From Catellatospora vulcania (GTDB lineage: Bacteria > Actinomycetota > Actinomycetes > Mycobacteriales > Micromonosporaceae): 64,000 nucleotides of DNA. The stretch's first letter is position 1. Every line of letters begins with the position of its first letter. Below are positions 38,397-47,688 of this stretch, in pieces. Both the position numbers and the translations under genes were made by a program. The stretch is taken from positions 1 to 64,000 of the forward strand of contig NZ_ML769310.1 of the NCBI RefSeq assembly GCF_009720385.1, read 5' to 3'. A model generated the notes under the pieces. It was given only the letters and a program-made list of their open reading frames with translations. It was not told the DNA's origin and searched no databases.

Positions 38397-41300
38397 ATGA
38401 GTTTCCGCACGTTAAGGCGTCGCGTCGCGCTTGCCGCGGTCGGCGCCATGGTCGTGGTCACGGGGGCGACGATCGCGTCCCCGGCCCAGGCCGCCGTGTC
38501 CTGCCAGGTGACCTACACCAAGGCCTGGGACAACGGCAGCGGCTTCGGCGCGAACATCAACATCACCAACACCGGCGACCCGCTGACCAGCTGGTCGCTG
38601 ACCTGGACCTGGCCCGGCAACCAGGGCGGCATCCAGGGCTGGTCGGCCAACTACAGCCAGTCGGGGCAGAACGTCACCGCGACGAGCCTGTCCTACAACG
38701 GCAGCCTGGCCACGGGCGCGTCGACCGGCATCGGTTTCAACGCCTCCTACAGCGGCACGAACACCAACCCGTCGAACTTCGCGATCAACGGGGTCTCCTG
38801 CGGCGGCACCACGCCGACGGTGAGCCTGGTCGTGTCGCCGACGTCGGTGAGCGTGCCCGAGGGGGGCACCGCGACGTATGCGGTACGCCTGTCGGCGCAG
38901 CCCAGCGGCAGCGTCACGGTCGCCACGACCGCCGGTTCCGGTGACTCCAACCTCACCGTGTCGTCGGGCGCGAGCCTGACGTTCACCACGAGCAACTGGA
39001 ACACCAACCAGATCGTCACCCTGGCGGCAGCCGAGGACTCCGACACCACGAACGGCACCCGGCCGTTCACGGTGGCGTCCAGCGGCCTGACCTCGGTGAC
39101 GGTGAACGCGACCGAGGCCGACAACGACACGGTCGTGCCGCAGTCCCTCGTCGTCACGCCGACCAGCGTGAGCGTGCCCGAGGGCGCTACGGCGACCTAC
39201 TCGGTGCGCCTGGCCGCGCAGCCGTCGGGCAACGTGACAGTCACCAACACGGCCGGTTCGGGGGACAGCAACCTCACCGTGTCGTCGGGCGCGAGCCTGA
39301 CGTTCACGACCAGCAACTGGAGCACGACCCAGACGGTGGTGCTGGCCGCAGCCGAGGACACCGACTCGACCAACGGCACCCGGCCGTTCACCGTGGCGTC
39401 CAGCGGCCTGACCTCGGTGACGGTCAACGCGACCGAAGCCGACAACGACACGACCACCACGCAGTCCCTGGTGGTCTCGCCGACCAGCGTGAGCGTGCCC
39501 GAGGGCTCGACCGCGGTGTACGCGGTGCGCCTGGCGATCCAGCCGAGCGGCAACGTCACGGTCACCTCGACCGCCGGTTCCGGTGACACCAACCTCACCG
39601 TGTCGGCGGGCGCGAGCCTGACGTTCACGACCAGCAACTGGAACACCACGCAGAACGTCACCCTCGCCGCGGCGCAGGACACCGACGCCACGAACGGCAC
39701 CCGGCCGATCACGGTCGCGTCCAGCGGGTTGACCTCGGTGACCGTCACCGCGACCGAGATCGACGACGAGAACACGGCCAACGCCTACATCACCGAGTTC
39801 ACCACGCAGTACAACAAGCTCAAGGACCCGGCCAACGGCTACTTCTCGCCGGAGGGCATCCCGTACCACACGATCGAGACGCTGCTCGTCGAGGCGCCCG
39901 ACCACGGCCACGAGACGACGTCCGAGGCGTTCAGCTTCTGGATCTGGATGGAGGCCCAGTACGGCCGGGTCACCGGCAACTGGACCCCGTTCAACAACGC
40001 CTGGAACATCACCGAGCAGTACATCATCCCGTCCGCGGCCGCCCAGCCGGGGCAGAGCACGTACAACCCGGCCGACCCGGCCGACTACGCGCCCGAGGCG
40101 CTGCAGCCCAACGGCTACCCGGTGGCGCTGAGCACCAGCGTGGTCGCCGGTCAGGACCCGCTGGCCAACGAGCTGCAGAGCACGTACGGCAACCGCAACA
40201 TCTACGGCATGCACTGGCTGCTGGACGTCGACGACGTGTACAAGTACGGCACCGGCCGGACCGGTGCCGAGTGCGGCGACAGCACGCAGCGCGTCACCTA
40301 CATCAACACGTTCCAGCGTGGGCCGCAGGAGTCCACCTGGGAGACGGTGGCCCACCCGTCCTGTGACACGGGCCGGTTCGCGAACTTCCCGTCGCTGTTC
40401 ATCGCGGGTTCGACCACCGGGCAGTGGCGTTACACCAACGCCCCGGACGCCGACGCCCGCGCCGTCGAGGCCGCGTACTGGGCGCTGCAGTGGGCCACGG
40501 CCCAGGGCAACCAGTCGCAGATCTCGGCGACCATCGCCAAGGCCGCGAAGATGGGCGACTTCCTGCGGTACGCGATGTACGACAAGTACTTCAAGACCCC
40601 GGGCTGCACCTCCACCTCCTGTGCCCCTGGCAGTGGCAAGAGCAGCAGCAACTACCTGATGTCCTGGTACTACGCCTGGGGCGGGGACATCGCTGGGGCG
40701 TGGTCGTGGCGCATCGGCTCCAGCCACAACCACCAGGGCTACCAGAACCCCCTCGCGGCGTACGTGCTCGGCTCGTCGGGCCCGTCGGCGCTGCGTCCGC
40801 TGTCGCCGACGGCGGCCGCGGACTGGGACACCAGCCTCACCCGGCAGCTGGACTTCTACCTCTGGCTGCAGTCGGCCGAGGGCGCCATCGCCGGTGGCGC
40901 GACGAACAGCTGGAACGGCAACTACTCGGCTCCTCCCGCCGGCACGCCCACCTTCTACGGCATGGCGTACGACGTGAAGCCGGTCTACCACGACCCGCCG
41001 AGCAACCAGTGGTTCGGCTTCCAGGCGTGGTCGCTGCACCGGGTGGCGGAGTACTACTACGTCACCGGCAACGCCAAGGCCAAGCAGATCCTCGACAAGT
41101 GGGTCGCCTGGGCGGTCGCCAACACCACCCTCGGCTCGGGCTCGGCGTTCACCATCCCCGGTGACATGACCTGGTCCGGCCAGCCGTCCGGCAACTTCAG
41201 CGGCGGCGGCACCCCGGCGGCCAACCCCGGCCTGCACGTCACGGTGTCCAAGACCAGCAACGACGTCGGCGTCGCGGCGGCCTACGCCCGCACCCTGACC

Positions 41301-41714
41301 TACTACGCGGCCAAGGAGAACGGCTCGACCCTGGGCAACTCCGCCAAGGCGACCGCGAAGGGCCTGCTGGACCGGATGATCCTGCTCAAGGCGAACGACA
41401 CCAAGGGCATCGTGGTGCCTGAGGTCCGCGAGGACTACAACCGGTTCGACGACGTGTGGAACGCCACCACGCAGACCGGCATGTACGTCCCGTCGGGCTT
41501 CAGCGGCACCATGGGCACCGGCGTGCCGATCAACTCCAGCTCGACCTTCATGTCCGTCCGGCCGTTCTACGCGACCGACCCGGCCTGGCCTGCGGTGCAG
41601 GCGTACATGAACGGCACGGGGCCCGCCCCGACGTTCACGTACCACCGCTTCTGGGCCCAGTCGGACATCGCCATGGCGTTCGCCGACTACGGCAGCCTGT
41701 TCCCCGCAGGCTGA
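38397..41714 (+). CDS. Secreted CBM2-GH48 cellulase with three linker repeats
   Basis: A 1105-aa secreted enzyme. Signal peptide ends near SPAQAA. A family 2 cellulose-binding module (residues 35-138, with surface Trp residues) follows, then three near-identical Calx-beta-like repeats of about 105 aa (starts near 140, 246 and 354; each begins SLVV-PTSVSVPEG). From residue 460 comes a GH48 catalytic domain, a processive cellobiohydrolase acting from the reducing end; the acid Glu is probably E510 in HETTSEAF. GAGGAG precedes the ATG. It releases cellobiose, which the permease/GH1 operon at the left edge could use. Most GH48 enzymes use Fn3 linkers, so this linker is unusual. Confidence 0.95.
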   Translation: MSFRTLRRRVALAAVGAMVVVTGATIASPAQAAVSCQVTYTKAWDNGSGFGANINITNTGDPLTSWSLTWTWPGNQGGIQGWSANYSQSGQNVTATSLSYNGSLATGASTGIGFNASYSGTNTNPSNFAINGVSCGGTTPTVSLVVSPTSVSVPEGGTATYAVRLSAQPSGSVTVATTAGSGDSNLTVSSGASLTFTTSNWNTNQIVTLAAAEDSDTTNGTRPFTVASSGLTSVTVNATEADNDTVVPQSLVVTPTSVSVPEGATATYSVRLAAQPSGNVTVTNTAGSGDSNLTVSSGASLTFTTSNWSTTQTVVLAAAEDTDSTNGTRPFTVASSGLTSVTVNATEADNDTTTTQSLVVSPTSVSVPEGSTAVYAVRLAIQPSGNVTVTSTAGSGDTNLTVSAGASLTFTTSNWNTTQNVTLAAAQDTDATNGTRPITVASSGLTSVTVTATEIDDENTANAYITEFTTQYNKLKDPANGYFSPEGIPYHTIETLLVEAPDHGHETTSEAFSFWIWMEAQYGRVTGNWTPFNNAWNITEQYIIPSAAAQPGQSTYNPADPADYAPEALQPNGYPVALSTSVVAGQDPLANELQSTYGNRNIYGMHWLLDVDDVYKYGTGRTGAECGDSTQRVTYINTFQRGPQESTWETVAHPSCDTGRFANFPSLFIAGSTTGQWRYTNAPDADARAVEAAYWALQWATAQGNQSQISATIAKAAKMGDFLRYAMYDKYFKTPGCTSTSCAPGSGKSSSNYLMSWYYAWGGDIAGAWSWRIGSSHNHQGYQNPLAAYVLGSSGPSALRPLSPTAAADWDTSLTRQLDFYLWLQSAEGAIAGGATNSWNGNYSAPPAGTPTFYGMAYDVKPVYHDPPSNQWFGFQAWSLHRVAEYYYVTGNAKAKQILDKWVAWAVANTTLGSGSAFTIPGDMTWSGQPSGNFSGGGTPAANPGLHVTVSKTSNDVGVAAAYARTLTYYAAKENGSTLGNSAKATAKGLLDRMILLKANDTKGIVVPEVREDYNRFDDVWNATTQTGMYVPSGFSGTMGTGVPINSSSTFMSVRPFYATDPAWPAVQAYMNGTGPAPTFTYHRFWAQSDIAMAFADYGSLFPAG

Positions 41715-41725
41715 CGCACCCACCG

Positions 41726-41754
41726 ACCCCGGGCGGGCCTGGCCCGCCCGGGGT
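41726..41754 (+). terminator. GC-rich hairpin after GH48 gene
   Basis: ACCCCGGGCGGG (41726-41737) pairs with CCCGCCCGGGGT (41743-41754) around CCTGG, 11 bp after the stop. Clear terminator shape without a U-tract. Confidence 0.85.
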
Positions 41755-41839
41755 TGCGACGGCATGCCACCATCCCGGCACCGTGATCGACAGCGGTGCC
41801 GGGACGGGACCGTCGGACGGATGTGGGAGAGTGCCTGCC

Positions 41840-42532
41840 GTGGATGTGGGGGAGTTCTGGGGGCTCATCGAGCGCGCGGTGCGGGAGGAACCCGGCCGGG
41901 CGCACCGTGCCGGCTGGATCCAGGGGCAGCTCGCGGCACGTGAGGTCGAGGAGATCCTGGATTTCGAGGCGCACCTGGACGACGCGTCCGACCGCGCGAT
42001 GACCTGGCTGATGTGGGGCGCCGCCTACCGGATCTTCGGGGGCTGCTCCGACGACGGCTTCTGCTACTTCCGCACCTGGCTGATGAGCCTGGGCCGGGCC
42101 GACTTCGAGCGCCTGGTCGACGACCCGGACGCGCTCGCGCGTGTGCCGCAGGTCCGCGGCCTGGCCGGGCGTGAGCGCGGCGGCTGGCGCGCCGACGAGT
42201 GGCCGGAGTGGGAGGAGCTCAACTACGCCGCCTCCGAGGCCTTCGAAGGGGTACGCGGCCACGGCGCCAACATCTACCGCGCGGTCGAGGAGCACCGGAG
42301 CAAGCCGCGGCTGCAGACCCTGCAGGACGAGCACTGGAACTTCGACGATCCGGCCGAGACGGCCCGCCGCCTGCCGGCACTCGCCCGGCTGTTCCCGCAC
42401 CCCGCGGCCGAGCCGCTGCCGCCCGTGCCCCCGGTGCCGGACAGCTTGCGCGATCAGCAGGACGACACGGAGGAGGGCGGCCCCGTCCCGGAGATCCCGG
42501 GACAGCTCGCGATTCCCGGCCTGCCGGAGTGA
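41840..42532 (+). CDS. DUF4240 domain protein
   Basis: A 230-aa cytoplasmic protein. The start VDVGEFWGLIERAVRE and the pattern AAYRIFGGCSDDGFCYFRTWLMSLGR are those of DUF4240, whose role is unknown. GTG at 41840 is chosen for spacing from GGGAG; the GTG at 41831 is an alternative. A Pro-rich acidic tail follows the domain. Confidence 0.85.
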   Translation: MDVGEFWGLIERAVREEPGRAHRAGWIQGQLAAREVEEILDFEAHLDDASDRAMTWLMWGAAYRIFGGCSDDGFCYFRTWLMSLGRADFERLVDDPDALARVPQVRGLAGRERGGWRADEWPEWEELNYAASEAFEGVRGHGANIYRAVEEHRSKPRLQTLQDEHWNFDDPAETARRLPALARLFPHPAAEPLPPVPPVPDSLRDQQDDTEEGGPVPEIPGQLAIPGLPE

Positions 42533-42631
42533 CCCGCCGTTTCCTCCGCGGGGATGACGGTGTCTGACATAGTGCGTGCCGGACCGGGTATCCGGTGACC
42601 GGACCGGAGGCATGACCGTGGGGAGGCGACC

Positions 42632-42907
42632 GTGACGGACGACCGAGGCATCGACAAGCCCGTCGAAGATCCGGGCGGGGACGCTGAGACGCCGGGCGGG
42701 GACGCGGAGACGCCGGGCATGGACGCTGAGGCGTCGGCGGGCGATTCGGGCAGTTCTCTCGCCCTGGGCATCGCGCTCGGCGCGGCGATCGGCGCGGCAC
42801 TGGGCGTGGCGCTGGACAACGTGGCCATGGGGATCGGCATGGGCATCGCCGTCGGCGTGGCGCTCGGCATCGGCATCCAGGAGCAGCGCCGCAGATCCAA
42901 GCCCTGA
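42632..42907 (+). CDS. Small glycine-zipper membrane protein
   Basis: A 91-aa protein. An acidic N-terminus with a repeated DAETPG motif (three imperfect copies) is followed by two Gly/Ala-rich membrane helices (ALGIALGAAIGAALGVAL, then MGIGMGIAVGVALGIGI) like a glycine zipper, and a basic end. RBS GGGGAGG lies before the GTG. Function unknown; such proteins can oligomerise in membranes. Confidence 0.7.
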   Translation: MTDDRGIDKPVEDPGGDAETPGGDAETPGMDAEASAGDSGSSLALGIALGAAIGAALGVALDNVAMGIGMGIAVGVALGIGIQEQRRRSKP

Positions 42908-42971
42908 TCCGTCCCGGCTGTCGGCAGCGATCAGGCCATGGCACTCTCCGCACGTCCCCGCGAACGCCAGG

Positions 42972-43028
42972 TGATCATGAAGTCGGGCACATGACACGCC
43001 GTCGAGCCGTGCCATAAGTTCATGATCA
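42972..43028. repeat. Nested inverted repeat between convergent genes
   Basis: TGATCATGAA (42972-42981) pairs with TTCATGATCA (43019-43028), and inside it GGCAC (42986-42990) pairs with GTGCC (43009-43013). It sits between the glycine-zipper gene and the GH36 gene 3' ends and may be a terminator. The ATGATCA core recalls the hairpin at 31304. Confidence 0.55.
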
Positions 43029-43051
43029 ACCCGGCGTTGCGGGGCGGGTGG

Positions 43052-45166
43052 TCAGGGCTGGCGGTGGAGTTCCAGGATGAAGGCTTCGGCGGGGCGCAGG
43101 GCGGGGGCGAGCAGGCCGTGGGCGGCCAGGGCCGCGCCGGTGAGGACCAGGTCCGGGTGCCAGGGGCGGCCGAACAGCTGCGGGCCGGGGAGTTCGGGCA
43201 GCAGGGAGACCCGGTAGGAGGCGGCGGGGTCGAGGCCGGGCAGGCGCAGCCGGGTCGCGCCGTCGCGGGCGCTGGAACCGAGCTGGGCGTACGCGAACAG
43301 CGCGTGCCCGCCGTCGGTGGCGACCACGCCGTACAGGTGGGCCGACGGGTCGGGGTGGTCGGCCCGGACCGTGCGTCCGGTGTGGATCAGCCCGCGCAGC
43401 CGCTGGTAGGCCGCGATCCAGGAGCGCAGGGCCGCCCGCTCGTCGTCGGTGCAGCCGGTGATGTCCCATTCGATGCCCGCGTGGCCGAACAGGGCTGTGG
43501 CACAGCGGAACGCCAGCGACGTGGCGCGGCCGTTGGTGTGCGAGACGGGCGGGCCGACGTGGCAGCCGAGCAGCTCCGGCGGCAGCAGCAGGCCGGTCCA
43601 GCGCTGGATGTGCTGGCGCTCCATCGGGTCGTTGTTGTCCGACCCCCACACCCGGTCGGTGCGGGCCAGCACGCCGAGGTCGACGCGGCTGCCGCCGGAC
43701 GAGCACGACTCGATCTCCAGGCGTGGGTGCCGCTCGCGCAGCGCGTCGAGCAGCCGGTACACGGCCTCGGTCTGCGCGTGCACCCCGGCCGCGCCGTCGT
43801 GCACCGCCTCGACCAGGTCGCGGTTGTGGTCCCATTTCAGGTACGCCGGGCGGTACTCGGTGACCAGCGCGTCGAGCCGTTCCAGCAGGTGGTCGAAGAC
43901 CTCGGGGCGGGCCACGTCGAGCACGTGCTGCCAGCGCTGCTCCTCGGGCAGCCGGCCGGGCGCGGCCAGCACCCAGTCCGGGTGCAGCTCGGCCAGCCGG
44001 GAGCGCGGGTTGACCATCTCCGGCTCGACCCACAGCCCGAACTGCATGCCGAGCCGGTTCACCTCGTCGACCAGCGGGTGCAGCCCGTCGGGCCACACGT
44101 CGGCGTCGACGTGCCAGTCGCCGAGGCCCGCCTTGTCGTCGCGGCGGCCCAGGAACCAGCCGTCGTCGAGCACGAAACGCTCCACGCCCAGCTCGGCGGC
44201 GGTACGCGCGAGTTCGGTCAGCTTGCCCAGGTCGTGGTCGAAGTACACGGCCTCCCAGGTGTTCAGGGTCAGCGGCCGGGGCGTCGCCGGGTGCGACGGG
44301 CGGGCGCGCAGCCAGCCGTGCACGGCCGCGGACAGCCCGTCCAGGCCGGCGCCGCTGTAGGCGAAGTGCGTCCAGGGGCTGGTGTAGGTCTCGCCCTGGG
44401 CCAGCCGTACCTCGCCGGGTTCGAGCAGCTCGCCGCCGCCGAGCACGCCGTCGCGGTCGGGCAGGCGCTGGGCCAGGTGCTGGTGGTTGCCGGACCAGCC
44501 GACGTGCACGCCCCACACCTCGCCGGTGCGGAAGCCGAAGCCCGGCGTGCCCGCAGTGAACAGCGACGGCGAGCCGAAGCCGGTGCGGCCGCGGCGGCTC
44601 TCGTGGGCGATGGTCTGGTCGCCGAACGCGCTGCGCTGCGGGGCGCGCTCGCGCGCCCAGTGGCCGGTGAAGTCGAGCACCTCGGCGGCCTGGGCGGGCA
44701 CCGGGAGCAGGCACAGCAGACTGTCGACGTGCCACCAGCCCGGCTGGGTGCTCGTCACGGCGTGGCGCTGCCGGACCAGGCCCTGCGGGGTCAGCTCCAG
44801 CTCGGTGCGCACGGTGATGCCCGCGACCGGGTCGTGGGACGTGGCGGTGAGCGCACCCCCGCCGGCCGGGTCGACGACGACCGTGACCGGCTCGGTGAGG
44901 CTGAGGCGCAGGTGGCCGGGGCCGCCGTCGCGGTGGCCGGACAGCCCGGGGCGGCCGGGCCAGCGGTCGTGCTGGGTCGGCAGCAGCGGCACGGTGGGCG
45001 GCAGCGCGTTGCCGCCGGCGTCCTGCGCGGCGGCCAGCTGGTCGAGTTCGCCGGTCTCGCCGAGGTCCGCGCCCCAGTGCAGCACCCGTGGCAGGCCGGG
45101 ACCGGCCACGTCGAGCACCAGCGACACCCCTGCGGCGCGCAGCGCCACCAGCTCCGAACTGCCCAC
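43052..45166 (-). CDS. Alpha-galactosidase, glycoside hydrolase family 36
   Basis: A 704-aa cytoplasmic enzyme that removes terminal alpha-galactose from oligosaccharides such as melibiose or raffinose. A beta-sandwich N-terminal domain precedes the barrel, where FVLDDGWFLGRRDDKAGLGD, LWVEPEMVNP, the nucleophile D446 in KWDHNRD and the acid/base region SDNNDPMERQHIQRW are intact. The length is normal. GTG at 45166 has GGGTGG at good spacing; a TTG at 45184 is an alternative. It stands alone, with no transporter nearby. Confidence 0.94.
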   Translation of the reverse strand: MGSSELVALRAAGVSLVLDVAGPGLPRVLHWGADLGETGELDQLAAAQDAGGNALPPTVPLLPTQHDRWPGRPGLSGHRDGGPGHLRLSLTEPVTVVVDPAGGGALTATSHDPVAGITVRTELELTPQGLVRQRHAVTSTQPGWWHVDSLLCLLPVPAQAAEVLDFTGHWARERAPQRSAFGDQTIAHESRRGRTGFGSPSLFTAGTPGFGFRTGEVWGVHVGWSGNHQHLAQRLPDRDGVLGGGELLEPGEVRLAQGETYTSPWTHFAYSGAGLDGLSAAVHGWLRARPSHPATPRPLTLNTWEAVYFDHDLGKLTELARTAAELGVERFVLDDGWFLGRRDDKAGLGDWHVDADVWPDGLHPLVDEVNRLGMQFGLWVEPEMVNPRSRLAELHPDWVLAAPGRLPEEQRWQHVLDVARPEVFDHLLERLDALVTEYRPAYLKWDHNRDLVEAVHDGAAGVHAQTEAVYRLLDALRERHPRLEIESCSSGGSRVDLGVLARTDRVWGSDNNDPMERQHIQRWTGLLLPPELLGCHVGPPVSHTNGRATSLAFRCATALFGHAGIEWDITGCTDDERAALRSWIAAYQRLRGLIHTGRTVRADHPDPSAHLYGVVATDGGHALFAYAQLGSSARDGATRLRLPGLDPAASYRVSLLPELPGPQLFGRPWHPDLVLTGAALAAHGLLAPALRPAEAFILELHRQP

Positions 45167-45238
45167 TGAATTCCACCCGTTCAAACGAAATCCAACATCA
45201 CCGGACGGCGTAGAGCGTAGGAGCCGTGGCCGTGATCG

Positions 45239-45997
45239 TCAACGCGCGGTGAAGGTGAACTCGCCGTACTCCGCCGCCGCGGTGAAGCCGAGCCCGTCGT
45301 ACAACGCCCGAGCTGCGGCGTTGTCGGCCTTCACGTTCAGCGTCACGTGGTCGACGGTGTCCAGCAGCCGCCGGCACAGCGCGGACACCGCGCCCCTGGC
45401 CAGACCCTCCCCCCGCGCCCGGGGATGGGTGGTGACGTTGCCCAGCGCCGCCACCCGGTATTTCGGCGACCACACGTGCACGCCCGCGACCGCCAGCAGC
45501 TCGCCGTCGCGGCGTACGCCGACGTACTGCCCGGTCTCCAGCATCCGCGCGTCGAACCAGTTGCCGGGATATGCCTGCGCGTACAGCGTGAGCAGTTCCG
45601 GCAGGTCGGCGGGGGTCAGCACATCGCCCAGCGGCGCGGCGAGCGCGGCAGGCTCGGTCAGCGCCATCTTGAGATGCGGGCCGCCGGGTTCGGCCGTGAA
45701 GTCGTCGGCCAGGACCTGCTCGGCGCCGGGGGACAGGTGGGCGTAGAACTGCCGCGGCAGCAGCGGGACCAGCCCGGCCAGCAGCGCGTGCGACGCCCGC
45801 GGACGGTGGTCGAAGGCGAGCAGCGTGGGCATGCCTCCACCGTGGTAGACCAGCGCGACGGCGTCGCCCTCGCGGTACCAGGTCGTGTACGGCCAGAAGA
45901 AGTCGTCCAGGTCGCCCAGCTGGTACGCGTGCAGCGCGGGTTCGCCGCCCAGCAGCCGCGCCAGCTCGTCCCGGTCGTGCACACCCGTCACCGCCAC
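45239..45997 (-). CDS. GNAT-family N-acetyltransferase
   Basis: About 252 aa. The C-terminal GNAT fold has the acetyl-CoA loop in VTTHPRARGEGLARGAVSAL and the closing NVKADNAAARALYDGLGFT. The N-terminal half (ELARLLGGEPALHAYQLGDL) is a GNAT-like domain without that loop, as in double-domain members. The start is uncertain: GTG codons at 45997, 45991 and 45982 are all possible and none has a ribosome-binding site, so a leaderless mRNA is possible. Divergent from a DUF72 gene. Confidence 0.85.
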   Translation of the reverse strand: MAVTGVHDRDELARLLGGEPALHAYQLGDLDDFFWPYTTWYREGDAVALVYHGGGMPTLLAFDHRPRASHALLAGLVPLLPRQFYAHLSPGAEQVLADDFTAEPGGPHLKMALTEPAALAAPLGDVLTPADLPELLTLYAQAYPGNWFDARMLETGQYVGVRRDGELLAVAGVHVWSPKYRVAALGNVTTHPRARGEGLARGAVSALCRRLLDTVDHVTLNVKADNAAARALYDGLGFTAAAEYGEFTFTAR

Positions 45998-46052
45998 CGC
46001 TTGATGATCACACGCTGGTTTACGCGGCCCGGCTTCGGGTGACACAGAAACC

Positions 46053-46799
46053 GTGATCGTCGTCGGCACGTCCGGCTGGCAGTACGCCGACTGGCGCGGC
46101 CCGTTCTACCCGCCCGGCCTGCCGCAGCGCCTGTGGCTGCGCCACTACGCCGAGCACTTCCCGACGGTCGAGGTCAACAGCGTCTTCTACCGCCTGCCGC
46201 CGCGCGACACCTTCGCCCGGTGGTGCGAGCAGCTCCCCGAGGGCTTCGTCATGGCGGTCAAGATGAGCCGCTACCTCACCCACGTCAAACGCCTGCGCGA
46301 CCCGCAGGAGCCCGTGGACCGCTTCCTCGGCGTGGCCGGCGCCCTCGGCGACCACCTCGGCCCGGTGCTCCTCCAGCTCCCGCCGACCCTGCGCGCCGAC
46401 CCCGACGCCCTCTCGGCCGTGCTCGGCTGCTTTCCACCGCACATCCGCGTCGCCGTCGAACCCCGCCACCGCTCCTGGTGGACCGACGACATCCGCGCCG
46501 TCCTCGAACACCGCCACGCGGCCCTGTGCTGGGCAGACCGCCTCGGCCGCCCCATCACGCCGCTCTGGCGCACCACCGACTTCGGCTACCTCCGCCTCCA
46601 CGAGGGCCGCGCGAACCCGCGCCCCCGCTACGGCCGAGCCGCCCTCGCCACCTGGCAGACCCGCCTCACCGACACGTTCCCCGCCGGCGCCTCGGTGTAC
46701 GTCTACTTCAACAACGACCCCAACGCCGCTGCCATCGCCGACGCCCAAGCCCTCACCACCCGTACGAAAGGAAGGGCGCCTTCACATCGCTCCGCGTAG
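46053..46799 (+). CDS. DUF72 family protein (YecE-like)
   Basis: A 248-aa TIM-barrel-like protein of unknown biochemical role: VGTSGWQYADWRGPFYP at the start, YAEHFPTVEVNSVFYRLP and VYVYFNNDPNAAAIADA near the end are family signatures. The last dozen residues (RTKGRAPSHRSA) are not part of the domain; they come from an inserted family I repeat that also supplies the stop codon. So the original C-terminus has probably been altered. The domain itself appears whole. Confidence 0.88.
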   Translation: MIVVGTSGWQYADWRGPFYPPGLPQRLWLRHYAEHFPTVEVNSVFYRLPPRDTFARWCEQLPEGFVMAVKMSRYLTHVKRLRDPQEPVDRFLGVAGALGDHLGPVLLQLPPTLRADPDALSAVLGCFPPHIRVAVEPRHRSWWTDDIRAVLEHRHAALCWADRLGRPITPLWRTTDFGYLRLHEGRANPRPRYGRAALATWQTRLTDTFPAGASVYVYFNNDPNAAAIADAQALTTRTKGRAPSHRSA

Positions 46800-46814
46800 A
46801 GGAAGGGCACCCTC
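46767..46814. repeat. Rearranged family I element inside the DUF72 3' end
   Basis: AAAGGAAGGGCGCCTTC (46767-46783) and AGAGGAAGGGCACCCTC (46798-46814) are two family I half-sites in the same orientation, not inverted as in the other copies. The first half encodes the last residues of the DUF72 protein. Each half is a weak palindrome. Confidence 0.75.
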
Positions 46815-46900
46815 TTAACGTTGTCCGGGGATGAGCTGGGCCTGGACACAGCGACGCCGCCCCGGCTCGCGGATGCGGTCCAGGGCGGCGTCCGGTGGGG

Positions 46901-47539
46901 TCAGGACTTGGCGCTGCGCAGTTTCAGCGGGTCGGACGGGGCCTTGCTCTTGGCGGCCTCCATCTTCGCGCCCAGCTCCTTGAGGTCACCGCGGCTCATC
47001 GCCTTGCGGACCTCGGGGAACCACTCCTGCTCCTCCTCCTTGACGTGGTGACGGACGTTCTCCATGAGCACCGTCATCTTGGCGTCGAAGCGCTCGTCCT
47101 GCGGCTCGGTGTTCGCCAGCTCGGACAGCATCCAGGCCACCACGTGGTGCTCCTCGACGCTCTCCAGCACGTGCTCGCCGGTCTCCGGAGCCGCCTTGCG
47201 CGCCGTCGGGTAGAACAGGGTCTCCTCGATGTACGCGTGCGTGGTCAGCTCGCTGATCACCTGGTCGACGATCTTGCGCTTCTTGGCGTACGCGGAATCG
47301 CCGGCCTTCTCGAACTCCTTGAAGAGCTTCTCGACCACCTTGTGGTCGTCCTTCAGCAGCGCGATCGCGTCCTGGCCCACGGCGGCCGCCGGCATGGACT
47401 TCTTGCCCTGCGAGGTCTTGACCGCGGACTTGGGGGCGGCCTTGGCGGGCGTCTTCGCCACGGTCTTGGTGGCCTTGGCGGCCTTCTTCGCCGGGGTCGC
47501 GGCCTTGCGCTGGCGGGTGGTGCTCGCCGTCTGGCTCAT
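46901..47539 (-). CDS. Hemerythrin/HHE protein with histone-H1-like tail
   Basis: A 212-aa protein. Residues 1-50 are Lys/Ala/Pro/Thr-rich with repeated AKK and KTVAKTPAK patterns, like the tail of histone H1 or Hup/Lsr2-type nucleoid proteins. Residues 55-190 form an HHE four-helix bundle with the iron ligands in LLKDDHKVVEKLF, THAYIEETLFYP, EEHHVVAWML and NVRHHVKEEEQEWFP. HHE domains bind di-iron and sense or carry oxygen or NO. A good RBS (GGAGGAAC) precedes the ATG. The tail suggests targeting to DNA or other polyanions. Confidence 0.9.
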   Translation of the reverse strand: MSQTASTTRQRKAATPAKKAAKATKTVAKTPAKAAPKSAVKTSQGKKSMPAAAVGQDAIALLKDDHKVVEKLFKEFEKAGDSAYAKKRKIVDQVISELTTHAYIEETLFYPTARKAAPETGEHVLESVEEHHVVAWMLSELANTEPQDERFDAKMTVLMENVRHHVKEEEQEWFPEVRKAMSRGDLKELGAKMEAAKSKAPSDPLKLRSAKS

Positions 47540-47688
47540 GGGTTCCTCCCGAAGGTCCGAATAGTCTCTCTTTCGCTGTCTACCCGATTCGAGGTGCTGT
47601 TAGTCATGAATCCGCAGAATCGTGGCGGCCGGTAGGGTGGCCGCGTCGGCGGGCGGGCCGCCGTACAAGCCGAACGGGGAGAGACGCC

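Noticed and set aside
38412-41765. 1117-aa open frame antisense to the GH48 gene
   Set aside because: Low-complexity Arg/Gly/Val sequence; the sense strand encodes a complete CBM2-GH48 protein with signal peptide.
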